Assembly (NCBI GenBank): GCA_003170825.1
Contig: PMYL01000017.1
Coordinates: forward strand, 34,580-98,579
Length of the DNA stretch: 64,000 nucleotides
Source of the DNA: Acidobacteriaceae bacterium
Lineage (GTDB): Bacteria; Acidobacteriota; Terriglobia; Terriglobales; Acidobacteriaceae
Direction of reading: 5' to 3'
Below are positions 28,689 to 37,541 of the stretch, piece by piece; within the stretch, counting starts at the first letter, position 1, and every line of letters begins with the position of its first letter. Below the pieces are notes generated by a model, which was not told the origin of the DNA, did not search any database, and saw only the letters and a program-made list of their open reading frames with translations. Position numbers and translations under genes: made by a program.

Positions 28689-29797
28689 CAAGCCGCCTCC
28701 ATAACTTTCCTTGCGCGCGCCACCACGGACACGAGCCATCCAATGACACCCAGGCCGGCAACAAAGAGGACCAGGAACAGACCTACGACCCACCAGTTGG
28801 TTTCAACGGCGCGATCCCACACGTCGTAGCCTTTGCTGAGCAAGGTCAGGTCGCGGACGCCGTCGCGATAGACGGTGAAGGCGATCTCAGTAAGGACAGC
28901 GAGCAGAACGGCGGACCAGGCCAGCCATGCGGAGGAGACTTTGCCGAATCCGGCGATTGCGCCCACCAGAACAGCAACCAGCACCAGAGCCATCCAGCCG
29001 TAACCGGCAAAGCCCGCGAATTTATAGAGCGGATGGGTTGCGAGGCCAACCTTGACGACCGCGGGCTGCACACTGGCCGCCCACAACCCGGCAGCCAGAT
29101 AAACGATGCCGAAGCCCGCGGCCACCTTGCCGCCGAGGCCGGCGACGAAGCGCTTCTCATCCGCGGTGAAGGTGCTGCGGCCGGCGAGATAGACCAGCCA
29201 GAGTCCGCCGATGAACAACCCGCCGGCCATCATCAGCAACCAGCGCGGGGTGAGCGTGGGGTCGCCCGTGGGCAGATAAGCGCCCGCGGCCGAGGCGGAG
29301 TACATATCCCGCCAAACCTCGGGGCGCAGCATCAGCGTCATATTGGTGGAGAGCAGCCGGGCGATGCATCCTGCCAGCACCCACGCGCTCAGCCCGACCC
29401 ACCATGCCGAGCGCCCTGCCTCTAACCGCGCGGTGAACCGATAGAGCAGCCAGTAGGCCAGCATGAGGAGGCAGATAATCGAGATCCAATAGAGGCCGAT
29501 GAGGACGCTACTGGTGTAAAGCGCGCGGCCATAAAGCACCTGGGCAAACAGCAGCGGCGGCACGGCGAGGTTGATCACGAAGGTCATGACCATCGTGAGC
29601 CGGCGGGCCAGCGCCCTGGCGGTGACCATGGAGGCCGGCGAGCTGCGGAAGAGACTGAGCAGAACCGCAAGCAGCAGTCCGCCCAGCAGCATTTCCACGG
29701 CGACAAAGTGCAAGGCCAGGGTGACGATATGGAGGAGTTTCAAGAGCCATATCGGGGCCGGCAGAGGAATGGGGTCTACAGCGGGAAAGAGAGGCAT
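28688..29797 (-). CDS. Polytopic membrane protein, first gene of the bc operon
   Basis: 369 residues with nine or so hydrophobic helices. The first holds LLKLLHIVTLALHFVAVEMLLGG, with two histidines spaced as possible heme ligands, and the mid region contains RWLLMMAGGLFIGGLWLVYLAG. I do not recognise a named family. Its stop overlaps the Rieske start by one base, so it is very likely part of the same complex. A heme-containing or scaffold subunit is a reasonable guess, but nothing in the sequence proves it. Confidence 0.75.
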   Translation of the reverse strand: MPLFPAVDPIPLPAPIWLLKLLHIVTLALHFVAVEMLLGGLLLAVLLSLFRSSPASMVTARALARRLTMVMTFVINLAVPPLLFAQVLYGRALYTSSVLIGLYWISIICLLMLAYWLLYRFTARLEAGRSAWWVGLSAWVLAGCIARLLSTNMTLMLRPEVWRDMYSASAAGAYLPTGDPTLTPRWLLMMAGGLFIGGLWLVYLAGRSTFTADEKRFVAGLGGKVAAGFGIVYLAAGLWAASVQPAVVKVGLATHPLYKFAGFAGYGWMALVLVAVLVGAIAGFGKVSSAWLAWSAVLLAVLTEIAFTVYRDGVRDLTLLSKGYDVWDRAVETNWWVVGLFLVLFVAGLGVIGWLVSVVARARKVMEAA

Positions 29798-29971
29798 AGC
29801 ACTCCTGAAAACCTGGAGGTGACTCTGAGTCTAGCCATGGCCTGAAATGGTGGGATGTGACGGGACTCACGTTTGTGGAGAGGTTGTGAGGCAGTGAAAA
29901 ACTTCCATTCCGAGAGGAAATCCGGCCCTGATTTGCAATCTTGGCGCGGGGAGTGTTTCAATCTGATTATT

Positions 29972-30049
29972 GAAACAGGGGTGCTCCACGAAGTGGGGCT
30001 GAGAAATACCCTCGAACCCGATCCGGATAATACCGGCGTGGGAAGTTTC
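29972..30049 (+). promoter_or_regulatory. TPP (thiamine pyrophosphate) riboswitch
   Basis: Matches the THI element: closing stem GAAAC/GTTTC, the GGGGTGC side, the GGGGCTGAGAAATACCC pyrimidine-sensor arm, and the GAACCCGATCCGGATAAT arm with ACCGGCGTGGGAA. About 80 bases separate it from the ATG of the TonB receptor. The expression platform is not clear: no strong T-tailed terminator follows, so control may be translational. It is expected to switch off the operon when TPP is abundant. Confidence 0.95.
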
Positions 30050-30128
30050 CGAGGCCAGGCGGCCTTCTTCCTCGAATCGCAGCGTGAGTTCTCTTGTTTC
30101 ATGGAGTTTTAAAGAACAAGGGGAGACC

Positions 30129-32663
30129 ATGCTCGAAGCCGCAGCCGCCGTCACGGCGCGCATCCCATCTCAATCTTCCGCAAGGCCCGAGTCCGCATCC
30201 AGCGCGCGGCGGCCTTGCGACTTCCGCGCGGGAAAAGCGCAAGTGTCTGCAATGGGACGCGGCTCTTTGGTGAAAACGTGGATGCTGTTCTGCTGCCTGG
30301 GCGCTCCGCTTTGCGCATTCTCGCAGAGTACGGCGCCGCCGCCGGCCAGCACAGTTCAGGCGCCCAACACGCCGAAGCCCGCCGCGCCTGCGCAGGTTCC
30401 GCGCGTTACGACCACGGTCGTGGTCCACGGCGAGGTGAAGGACGATTACCTTCCCGATGCTGTCACGGTGGGCACTCTGGATGGCGCAACGCTCAAGGAG
30501 ACGCCGCTTTCGGCCACGGTGGTGACCCGCGAGCTGCTCGAAGACCAGGGCGCGCGTTTGCTCTCCGACGTGGTGAAGAACGACGCGTCGATCGGCGAGG
30601 ATTACGCGCCGGTGGGCTACTACGGCGACTACGAGATTCGCGGCTTCACGATCGACCTGGCCACGGGACTCCAGATCAACGGCATGACCATCGCCGGCGA
30701 GCAGGATGTGCCGCTGGAAAACAAGGAGCGCGTCGAGCTGCTCAAGGGCATTGCCGGCGTGGAGAGCGGCGTGGCCTCGGCGGGCGGGCTGATCGACTAC
30801 GTGACCAAGCGGCCGGCCACGGTGGAGGCCGTGGATCTGGCCACCGATCATCGCGGGACCGCTTACGGGGCCGTCGATCTGGGCCGGCTGTTCGGCAGCC
30901 GGAAACAGGTGGGCGCGCGGATCAATTTGGCCGGCGAAAAAATCGAGAGCTACGTGAACGACGCCAATGGCTGGCGCGCCGTGGGCGCGGGCGCGGCCGA
31001 CTGGAAGATCAGCCCCAGGGCGATTCTGAAGGGCGACTTCGAGTACCAGCACAAGGTGGAGCGCTCGGTATGCGGCTACCAGTTGCTGGGCGGAACGACC
31101 GTGCCCGATCTACACAAAGTAGCTCCAAATTACGAGCAGGTATACCCATCGACGATGCTGGGCGAGCAGTCGTGGGCCAAGCCCAACACCTTCGATACAT
31201 TCAACACCGGGGCGCGGCTGGACTATGATTTGGCGCCAGCGTGGCGGGCCTTCGCAGCGGCGAGTTATAGTCATTCGCTCATTGATGACAACGTGGTCTA
31301 TGCGTATGGCACGCCATTCGATGCGAGCGGCAACGTTGACTGTCCTGGTGCGCCGAACGCAGCTGCCTATTTTTTCTGTCCCGCGGTCCCCGGCGTCAAT
31401 GACGGCGGAGACTACGGAATCTATGATTACCGAGACCCCGGCGAACTGCGCATCGACGCACAGGCCGAGGCGCTGGTTACTGGCCACATCAGGACCGGAG
31501 TTATCACTCACGACCTGACCGGCGGAGGTGAACTATTCCTGCGCAGTGTGCAGCAGCCCGGTTATTACACGGTTGCAAACCTATCTACACCCACCGTTAC
31601 TGACGGCGCGGTGTACGACTACGTCGGTTCGGAGAACATCTACCAGCCCATCGCTACAGTTCCCCTCGGTACCGCCGATTCCTTCGAGTACCCCCTTCAA
31701 TCCGCCGGCCCGCGCAGGCTCTGGGAAGACAGTCACCAGTCGGCCGCAGTAGTACAGGACCGGATTCATCTGCCCGGCCACATTCAATTGTTAGCCGGGG
31801 GACGGGAAGATTCCCTGCGCGACAACAACTACTCCCTCAGCGCCACCAGCCCCGGAACGCCGCCCATCATCACAGACAAGCTCCTCTGGCTGCCGCAATA
31901 CGCGGTCACCTACAATCCGGCGGAAAGCCTCACGCTCTATGGCAACTACGGAGTGCTGCTTTCGCTGGGGCCGCAAGGGCCGTGGTGGGTGGATAATGCG
32001 AATCAGTTTCTGGGGCCGTTCATGACCAGACAGGCTGAGATCGGCGCGAAGTATGAACCGGGCCAGCGCATCCTGCTGACGACCGCGCTCTTTCATATGC
32101 GCGCGCCGTTTTTCTATCCCAAGGTGATCCAGGCTCCCGACAGCTTTTGCACGGCAAGTGAATTCAATGCTCCCGGCGATCTGTGTTTTGAATCCGAGGG
32201 CCGCGAGACGCACGACGGCATTGAGTTGAACGCTGAGGGAAAGGCCGCGAGCTGGTTGCGGCTGACGGCTTCGGCGGCGGCGATTCGCGCGCTCTCCGAC
32301 GACACGGGCACGCCGGCCTTCGACAACAAGCAGGTGCTCAACGTGCCGCATCTGCGCACGGCTTTATTTGCCGATCTCGCACTGCCCCACGCCCGCGGAC
32401 TGCACCTGATGCCAGGATGGGGCTACACCGGACGCAAGGAGGCCACGCGCGACGACGCGGTGAGCGTGCCCGGCTACAATCTCTTCAATCTCGGCGTGCG
32501 CTATACGCCCGGAGGCGAGCAGGGGCGCGTAACTTTTCTGCTCTATGCCGACAACATTACCGACAAACGCTACTGGAAAGATACCGGGGCCAGCTACGGC
32601 GATACATTCATCCACCTGGGCGCGCCCACGACGGTGCGGCTCTCGGCCCATTACACTTTTTAG
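30129..32663 (+). CDS. TonB-dependent receptor, probable thiamine uptake
   Basis: Outer-membrane receptor of about 844 residues. A plug domain (LKETPLSATVVTRELLEDQGARLLSDVVK...VELLKGIAGVESG) is followed by a long beta-barrel ending in an aromatic-terminal strand (RLSAHYTF). I used the ATG at 30129 because AAGGGGAG precedes it. The signal peptide (MGRGSLVKTWMLFCCLGAPLCAFSQS) begins only 41 residues later at an internal ATG (30252), so the true start may be there. The TPP riboswitch and the downstream PnuT-type transporter point to thiamine or a precursor as ligand (inference). The best outside precedent is TPP-controlled receptors in Bacteroidetes. Confidence 0.88.
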   Translation: MLEAAAAVTARIPSQSSARPESASSARRPCDFRAGKAQVSAMGRGSLVKTWMLFCCLGAPLCAFSQSTAPPPASTVQAPNTPKPAAPAQVPRVTTTVVVHGEVKDDYLPDAVTVGTLDGATLKETPLSATVVTRELLEDQGARLLSDVVKNDASIGEDYAPVGYYGDYEIRGFTIDLATGLQINGMTIAGEQDVPLENKERVELLKGIAGVESGVASAGGLIDYVTKRPATVEAVDLATDHRGTAYGAVDLGRLFGSRKQVGARINLAGEKIESYVNDANGWRAVGAGAADWKISPRAILKGDFEYQHKVERSVCGYQLLGGTTVPDLHKVAPNYEQVYPSTMLGEQSWAKPNTFDTFNTGARLDYDLAPAWRAFAAASYSHSLIDDNVVYAYGTPFDASGNVDCPGAPNAAAYFFCPAVPGVNDGGDYGIYDYRDPGELRIDAQAEALVTGHIRTGVITHDLTGGGELFLRSVQQPGYYTVANLSTPTVTDGAVYDYVGSENIYQPIATVPLGTADSFEYPLQSAGPRRLWEDSHQSAAVVQDRIHLPGHIQLLAGGREDSLRDNNYSLSATSPGTPPIITDKLLWLPQYAVTYNPAESLTLYGNYGVLLSLGPQGPWWVDNANQFLGPFMTRQAEIGAKYEPGQRILLTTALFHMRAPFFYPKVIQAPDSFCTASEFNAPGDLCFESEGRETHDGIELNAEGKAASWLRLTASAAAIRALSDDTGTPAFDNKQVLNVPHLRTALFADLALPHARGLHLMPGWGYTGRKEATRDDAVSVPGYNLFNLGVRYTPGGEQGRVTFLLYADNITDKRYWKDTGASYGDTFIHLGAPTTVRLSAHYTF

Positions 32664-32695
32664 GTTCGCAGGTTCAGGTGAAGGATGATTCCGTG

Positions 32696-33925
32696 ATGAG
32701 CACAACTGCAAAAGCGCACGGCATGGACGGCACGCTGGTGGAGCCCGACTGGGCGCCGCTCGCGCTGGCCGAGGTGCGCGCGTTGTTGAGCCAGTTTCCA
32801 GAATGCGGCGAGCCGATTGAGATTTTGTCCGTAAGCCCGCGGCCGTTTTCGGCGGCGAGCGTGGTGGCAACGCGCGGCGGGCGGGTCTTCATCAAGCGCC
32901 ATCATCGGACCGTGCGCGATGCGGAGAGATTGCTTGAGGAACATCGCTTTCTTGCGCATCTGCTCGGCGCAGGAGCGCCGGCGCCGAGGGTCTTTGCGAC
33001 GGCTTCAGGCGAGACGGCAATCCAGACCGGCGAGTGGACCTACGAGGTGCATGAAGCGCCCGAGGGCGTGGACCTTTATGAGGACGCGCTTTCCTGGACG
33101 CCGTTCCGTTGCGTGGCGCACGCGCACTCAGCGGGCCAGGCGCTGGCGCGGCTGCATCTTGCGTCGGAGGGGTTTGCCGCGGCGCGCCGCAAACCGCGCC
33201 CGCTGGTGGCCAGCTTCACGATCTTTGCCGCGCAGGATGCAGGCGCGGAAATGGACCGTTATCTGGCCGCGCGTCCGGCGTTGGCTGAGGATGCGGCTGT
33301 GCGCCGGGCCTGCGATCAGGCGCTCGAACTGCTGGCTCCGTTTCATGCGCAGCTTCTGCCGCTTTTGCCCGCGCTCCCGGAGCTGTGGACGCACAACGAT
33401 CTGCACGCCTCGAATCTGTTGTGGAGCGACGCCGGGCCCGAGGCGCGGGCCACGGCGATCATCGATTTCGGGCTGGCCGACCGCACCAACGCGGTGCATG
33501 ACCTGGCCCACGCAATCGAGCGCAACATCGTGGAGTGGCTTGTGCTGGTGGAGGGGAAACAGAGATCAGGGATCAGGGATCAGGGATCAGAAAGCAGGTT
33601 GACCGGTGCGGCAGATGTACCGATACATTTGGATCACTTGCACGCATTGCTGGCCGGATATGACTCGGTGCGTCCGCTCTCGAATGAAGAGGCCGCGGCG
33701 CTGGCGCCGATGACGGCGCTGTGCCACGCCGAGTTTGCGCTGTCTGAGGCGGATTATTTTCTGGGCGTGTTGCACTCGGAAGAGAAGGCGCGCCTGGCCT
33801 GCGAAGGCTGGCTGGTGGGCCACGCGCGCTGGTTCCGCGGCGCGGGCGGCAGAAGGCTTTTGAATGCGATTGAACAATGGGCCGTAACCCGTAACCGGCG
33901 TCCGCAAAAAGTTGGAGAGCAATGA
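32696..33925 (+). CDS. APH-fold kinase, candidate thiamine (or vitamin precursor) kinase
   Basis: Phosphotransferase of about 409 residues with the aminoglycoside phosphotransferase/choline kinase fold: a VFIKRHHRTVRD-like Lys region near residue 65, the Brenner catalytic loop LWTHNDLHASNLLW (H-N-D-L-H, catalytic Asp) and the metal-binding IIDFGLAD. The gene lies under a TPP riboswitch between a receptor and a PnuT-type transporter, where a TPP- or thiamine-phosphorylating enzyme is expected. ThiK, an APH-family thiamine kinase, is the natural analogy. The start at 32696 is fixed by a nearby AAGG site. The C-terminal third contains a repeat-derived insert. The stop overlaps the next gene. Confidence 0.75.
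   Translation: MSTTAKAHGMDGTLVEPDWAPLALAEVRALLSQFPECGEPIEILSVSPRPFSAASVVATRGGRVFIKRHHRTVRDAERLLEEHRFLAHLLGAGAPAPRVFATASGETAIQTGEWTYEVHEAPEGVDLYEDALSWTPFRCVAHAHSAGQALARLHLASEGFAAARRKPRPLVASFTIFAAQDAGAEMDRYLAARPALAEDAAVRRACDQALELLAPFHAQLLPLLPALPELWTHNDLHASNLLWSDAGPEARATAIIDFGLADRTNAVHDLAHAIERNIVEWLVLVEGKQRSGIRDQGSESRLTGAADVPIHLDHLHALLAGYDSVRPLSNEEAAALAPMTALCHAEFALSEADYFLGVLHSEEKARLACEGWLVGHARWFRGAGGRRLLNAIEQWAVTRNRRPQKVGEQ
33564..33590 (+). repeat. Tandem ATCAGGG repeat inside the kinase gene
   Basis: Three to four copies of a 7-base unit (GATCAGG/ATCAGGG) inserted in frame after the metal-binding motif, read as SGIRDQGSES. Two full periods do not shift the frame because the total insertion is a multiple of three. 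Confidence 0.6.
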
Positions 33926-34512
33926 TCTGGCTTGCAATCACAAACTACCTGGCCGCGCACTGGTTGGAGCTTGTGGGCGCTTTAACAGCGGCATTAGGCA
34001 TCTGGCTCACTACGCGCAGGCTGCTCATCTGCTGGCCTGTAGTGTTGATATCGATCTTTATTTATATGGTGGTGTTCTTCCGCGCTGGACTCTTCTCCGA
34101 TGCATTGTTGCAGGTCTTCTTTGTGGTTTTCACGATCTACGGATGGTGGAATTGGTGGCGGGGAGTGCGCGAGGAGGGCGAGGTACGCGTAGTACCACTT
34201 GCGCTGCCAAGCATGGCAACTGCGCTGGTCTTGGGATTGGCCGGCAGTTTTTTGCTGGGAACACTGGCCAAGCGCCTTCATGCTGCACTGCCTTATCTGG
34301 ACGCCGTGCTCATGAGTTACAGCCTGGTAGCCAATTGGTGGCAAGCGCGCAAGCACATTGCCAACTGGTGGCTGTGGATCATCGTGGATGTAGTTTACGT
34401 TGGCGAGTATTTGTACAAGGATCTATGGCCCACGGCGTTGCTTTATGCGGCATTTGTGCCTCTGGCCGCACTGGGCTTGCGCGATTGGCGGCGGGAGGCG
34501 GCGGCCAGTTAG
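33922..34512 (+). CDS. pnuT: PnuC/PnuT-family vitamin transporter, predicted thiamine transporter
   Basis: Membrane protein of 196 residues with seven hydrophobic segments. The family-type aromatic patches are YGWWNWWRGV and SLVANWWQARKHIANWWLWIIVDVVYVGEY (with the conserved acidic/aromatic binding region). PnuC-type proteins move vitamins by facilitated diffusion followed by intracellular phosphorylation, which fits the kinase gene overlapping it by ATGA. Being under a TPP riboswitch points to the thiamine branch (PnuT), hence the symbol. It is convergent with a dehydrogenase gene, overlapping by four bases. Confidence 0.85.
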   Translation: MIWLAITNYLAAHWLELVGALTAALGIWLTTRRLLICWPVVLISIFIYMVVFFRAGLFSDALLQVFFVVFTIYGWWNWWRGVREEGEVRVVPLALPSMATALVLGLAGSFLLGTLAKRLHAALPYLDAVLMSYSLVANWWQARKHIANWWLWIIVDVVYVGEYLYKDLWPTALLYAAFVPLAALGLRDWRREAAAS

Positions 34513-35480
34513 ATTGCGGCCTGCACTACGTTGTACAGTGGTTCGCCGCTGATGTAGCGGCGCAGTTCGCCGGCCGCGGTGCGCAGTGAGCGAGGGGCAA
34601 ACTGCGGGCTCGATCCGCCTACGTGGGGCGTGAGCAGCAGGTTGGGGCAACTCCACAGCGGGTGCCCATCCGGCAGCGGCTCGGGATCGGTCACGTCGAG
34701 GGCGGCGCGAATGCGGCCCGCATGGAGCGCGTCAACCAATGCGTTTGTGTCCACGATGGGGCCGCGCGCGGCATTCACCAGCAGCGCGCCCTGCTTCATC
34801 AAGGCAAGCTGGCGTCTGCCGATGAGCCAGCGCGTCTCCGCGGTGGAGGGCAGGATCAGCACGACGATCTCGGCTCGCGGAAGGAGGCTGTCCAGGTCGC
34901 TGACGGCATGGACGGGGGGCTCGCTGCGCGCGGTGTGGGCCACGCGTAGCATCTCTACATCGAACGGCGCAAGCATGCGCTCAATCTCCTTGCCGATGGC
35001 GCCATAGCCCACCAGCAGCACCGTTTTGCCGGTCAGTTCCTCGAGCATGACGGGGGGATAAATCGAACGCGTGTCCCCGGTGATGCCGGCGTAGCGCGCG
35101 CTGGCCTCGAAGCGGCGTTTCCACTGGCCGGCGCGCTGTAGATCGAGATAAAACGGAAAGTACTTGAGCATCGCCAGAATGGAGGCCACGGTCCACTCCG
35201 CCGTGGAGATGTTGTGCGCGCCGTGGGCATTGCAGATGGTCACGCGCGGCCCGACCACGCCGGGAATCCACTCCGTGCCTGCCAGCAGCGCAAGCACCAG
35301 ACGCACCCCGCGCAGATGTGGCCAGGTCTTGATAGCCCGCGCGGGGTAAGGATCGGGAATCCAGACGTCGATGTCTATTTCATGGTCCAATGAATTGGGC
35401 AGCGGAATGAGTTCGACTCCCTGGGGAAAGTCGCTGAACAATTCCGCGGCCAAGGTTTCTGGGTATCCGACTCGCAGCAT
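34509..35480 (-). CDS. D-2-hydroxyacid dehydrogenase (NAD-binding)
   Basis: 323 residues, family D-isomer specific 2-hydroxyacid dehydrogenase. The NAD-binding site is LLVGYGAIGKEIER (GxGxxG), followed by the catalytic Arg in LVNAARGPIVDTNAL, the Glu in DVTDPEPLPDGHP and the His in LTPHVGGSSP. The N-terminal substrate domain is short. Substrate unknown: glyoxylate, hydroxypyruvate or a hydroxyacid are all possible. Neighbours do not clarify it; a thiamine-uptake operon converges on it. The stop is at the window-interior overlap with pnuT. Confidence 0.9.
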   Translation of the reverse strand: MLRVGYPETLAAELFSDFPQGVELIPLPNSLDHEIDIDVWIPDPYPARAIKTWPHLRGVRLVLALLAGTEWIPGVVGPRVTICNAHGAHNISTAEWTVASILAMLKYFPFYLDLQRAGQWKRRFEASARYAGITGDTRSIYPPVMLEELTGKTVLLVGYGAIGKEIERMLAPFDVEMLRVAHTARSEPPVHAVSDLDSLLPRAEIVVLILPSTAETRWLIGRRQLALMKQGALLVNAARGPIVDTNALVDALHAGRIRAALDVTDPEPLPDGHPLWSCPNLLLTPHVGGSSPQFAPRSLRTAAGELRRYISGEPLYNVVQAAI

Positions 35481-35663
35481 GGGTTTGACCAGCCCGACCG
35501 ATGCGGGCGCCTCAATCTTATGCTAAATGGACAGATTCATTCCAGGCCTGCGCGCAAGCTGATAGCCTTGATTGAGCTTACTCGGGACAAACGTGAGACT
35601 GGTCACGTTGGGAACGGCCTGGTCAGGCGATCCTGTAATCATGAGACTCTGCGGATTGCATCC

Positions 35664-36794
35664 ATGCGCCTGAAGGCAAACAAGACGTGGTCCCAGCAAC
35701 TGCTTGACCTCAAGCTGCGCCTGGAACCTATGCATCGGCCTGGGCTCTTTTCCTGGGAGCGCCAGCGGCTGCTGATTCACGCGGCAAAAACCGCACTGGC
35801 TGCGGCTCTGTGCTGGTGGCTGGCGCTGCGCTTCGGGCTGCATGACGGCTACTGGGGCGCAATCAGCGCCATCATCGTGCTGCAATCCAACATGGGCGCC
35901 ACGGTTACCGCCTCGCGTGATCGGCTTTTGGGCACGCTGATCGGCACGCTGCTTGGATTTTCGTTTTCGCTGTTCGGCGTGCTTCCATGGAACTACATTC
36001 TCGCCGTGCTCGCGGCGGTCATCGTCTGCGGTTTGCTGGGGCTGCGCAGCAGTTCGCGGCTGGCCGGGGTCACCATCACAATTATCATGCTGGTGCAGAA
36101 AGCTGGTTCGCGCTGGGGCCTGGCGCTGGACCGCGTGGGCGAAGTGGTGCTGGGCATCGTGGTGGCTCTCGCCGTGACCACGCTGGTGCTGCCTGACCGC
36201 GCACGGCTGCGTCTGCGCGACGGCCTGGCGCAGGAGTTTCTTGTGCTGGGGGCCTTCTTCGAGGCGATCCTGCAAGATTTTCGCGGCGCGCCCGCTGAGA
36301 ACCTGTCCACACTGCGCAACGATGCGCTGGCCATGCTGCGCGGCAACAACCAACTGCTGGAGGCTGCGCGCAGTGAGCCCTCGGGCGGTCCAGGATGGCG
36401 CGAGGGCCTGACAACGCTCTCGCAGTTTGGCCGCTCGCTCTTCGACGCACTGGTGGCGCTGGAGTTCTCAGTGAAAGACACTAACGAGTTTGGCTACGCG
36501 CAGCAACTGGAGCCGGCCCTTGGACAACTGACCGTTGACATTCGCACCGGATTCCACCATGTGGCCGGCTGCATTCACGCATGGCGCTTCCATGTGCCGC
36601 CACGGATGAGTCTCGAAGAGGACATCGCCCAGCTCGAAGAACGCATGGCCGCGGTGCGGCCCACGGGCATCGGATTCTCCCAGACCGAGATTCTGCGCGC
36701 CTATGCCGTGCAACTTCATTTGAAACAGATAGCCCGGCTGCTGCGTGCCTCACGGGTTGAGACCAGCCGGTCCGTCGGTGAGACAGAAGAGTAG
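35664..36794 (+). CDS. FUSC-family membrane protein (aromatic acid exporter-like)
   Basis: About 376 residues. A short cytoplasmic lead is followed by about six hydrophobic helices (about 35-185): ALAAALCWWLALRFGLHDGYWGAISAIIVLQ and later VGEVVLGIVVALAVTTLVLP. The C-terminal half is a soluble, helical domain ending in a charged tail. The pattern fits the FUSC (fusaric acid resistance/YccS-like) superfamily. Start: ATG 35664 gives the family's usual beginning, although no strong ribosome site is seen. It faces hisA convergently across a palindromic repeat. Substrate unknown. Confidence 0.75.
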   Translation: MRLKANKTWSQQLLDLKLRLEPMHRPGLFSWERQRLLIHAAKTALAAALCWWLALRFGLHDGYWGAISAIIVLQSNMGATVTASRDRLLGTLIGTLLGFSFSLFGVLPWNYILAVLAAVIVCGLLGLRSSSRLAGVTITIIMLVQKAGSRWGLALDRVGEVVLGIVVALAVTTLVLPDRARLRLRDGLAQEFLVLGAFFEAILQDFRGAPAENLSTLRNDALAMLRGNNQLLEAARSEPSGGPGWREGLTTLSQFGRSLFDALVALEFSVKDTNEFGYAQQLEPALGQLTVDIRTGFHHVAGCIHAWRFHVPPRMSLEEDIAQLEERMAAVRPTGIGFSQTEILRAYAVQLHLKQIARLLRASRVETSRSVGETEE

Positions 36795-36811
36795 CAGAAC
36801 CCACTGGGTGC

Positions 36812-36851
36812 CCCACCCTCGCCGCATTTTTGTTTTTGCGGCTAGGGTGGG
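36812..36851. repeat. Dispersed 40-bp hairpin repeat (CCCACCCT...AGGGTGGG), copy 1
   Basis: Arms CCCACCCTCGCCGCA and TGCGGCTAGGGTGGG pair with one mismatch around a T-rich loop. It sits between two convergent genes. A second copy in inverse orientation lies at 46110-46149, also just past a gene end. A bidirectional terminator or a mobile REP-like repeat is possible. Confidence 0.7.
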
Positions 36852-36863
36852 ATTCGCTGCCCA

Positions 36864-37541
36864 TCAGACCGCGAGCAACTCGGTGTAGACCGCCATGCCG
36901 ACCACCGCATCGGCGCCCAGCGCATCCAGCGCATCCACCTCCTGCTGGCTGCGAATGCCGCCGGCTACGATGAGCTGCCTCTGCGTGAGCTTGCGCAGGC
37001 GCGCGGCCGTCTCGATGGGAAAGCCCTGCATCATGCCTTCGCCGTCCACGTGCGTGTAGAGGAACGCGGCGGCATGGGCTTCGAGTTGCGGAATCGCTTC
37101 ATCGGGCGTGAGGGCTACCTGCGCCTTCCAGCCCTTCACTGCGATGCGCCCGTTCTTTGTGTCGATGCCGGCCACCACGTGCTCGGAGCCCACGCTGGCG
37201 GCTAACGCGGCGGCAAATTCGGTATTCACCGCGCCCTTCTCGGAGAAGAGCGCGGAGCCGATGATGACGCGCTTTGCACCCGCATCGAGCACTTGCCTTG
37301 CGCGGTCGATGGAGTGGATGCCGCCGCCGGCCTGGACTGGCAGCCGCTTTGCAATTTGCGCGACAAGTTCTGAGTTGTTGCCCTGGCGCATCGCCGCGTC
37401 CAGGTCGATCAACTGCACCAATGGAAACCGAGAGAACTTTTCGATCCAGTATTCAAAATCGTCAAAAGCAAGGCGCAACTTTTCGCCTTGCACCAACTGA
37501 ACGATGCGCCCGCCCAGCAGATCGATGGAAGGAATCAGCAT
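36864..37541 (-). CDS. hisA: ProFAR isomerase (histidine biosynthesis)
   Basis: TIM-barrel isomerase converting ProFAR to PRFAR, 225 residues, slightly shorter than the E. coli enzyme. The first strand has the catalytic Asp in [14 protein letters not shown]; the phosphate-binding loops AGGGIHS and VAGGIRS are present; the second half has [14 protein letters not shown] with another Asp. It starts at ATG 37541, overlapping the hisF stop by seven bases, a sign of coupling. It is the last gene of the operon. Convergent with the FUSC gene. Confidence 0.93.
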   Translation of the reverse strand: MLIPSIDLLGGRIVQLVQGEKLRLAFDDFEYWIEKFSRFPLVQLIDLDAAMRQGNNSELVAQIAKRLPVQAGGGIHSIDRARQVLDAGAKRVIIGSALFSEKGAVNTEFAAALAASVGSEHVVAGIDTKNGRIAVKGWKAQVALTPDEAIPQLEAHAAAFLYTHVDGEGMMQGFPIETAARLRKLTQRQLIVAGGIRSQQEVDALDALGADAVVGMAVYTELLAV

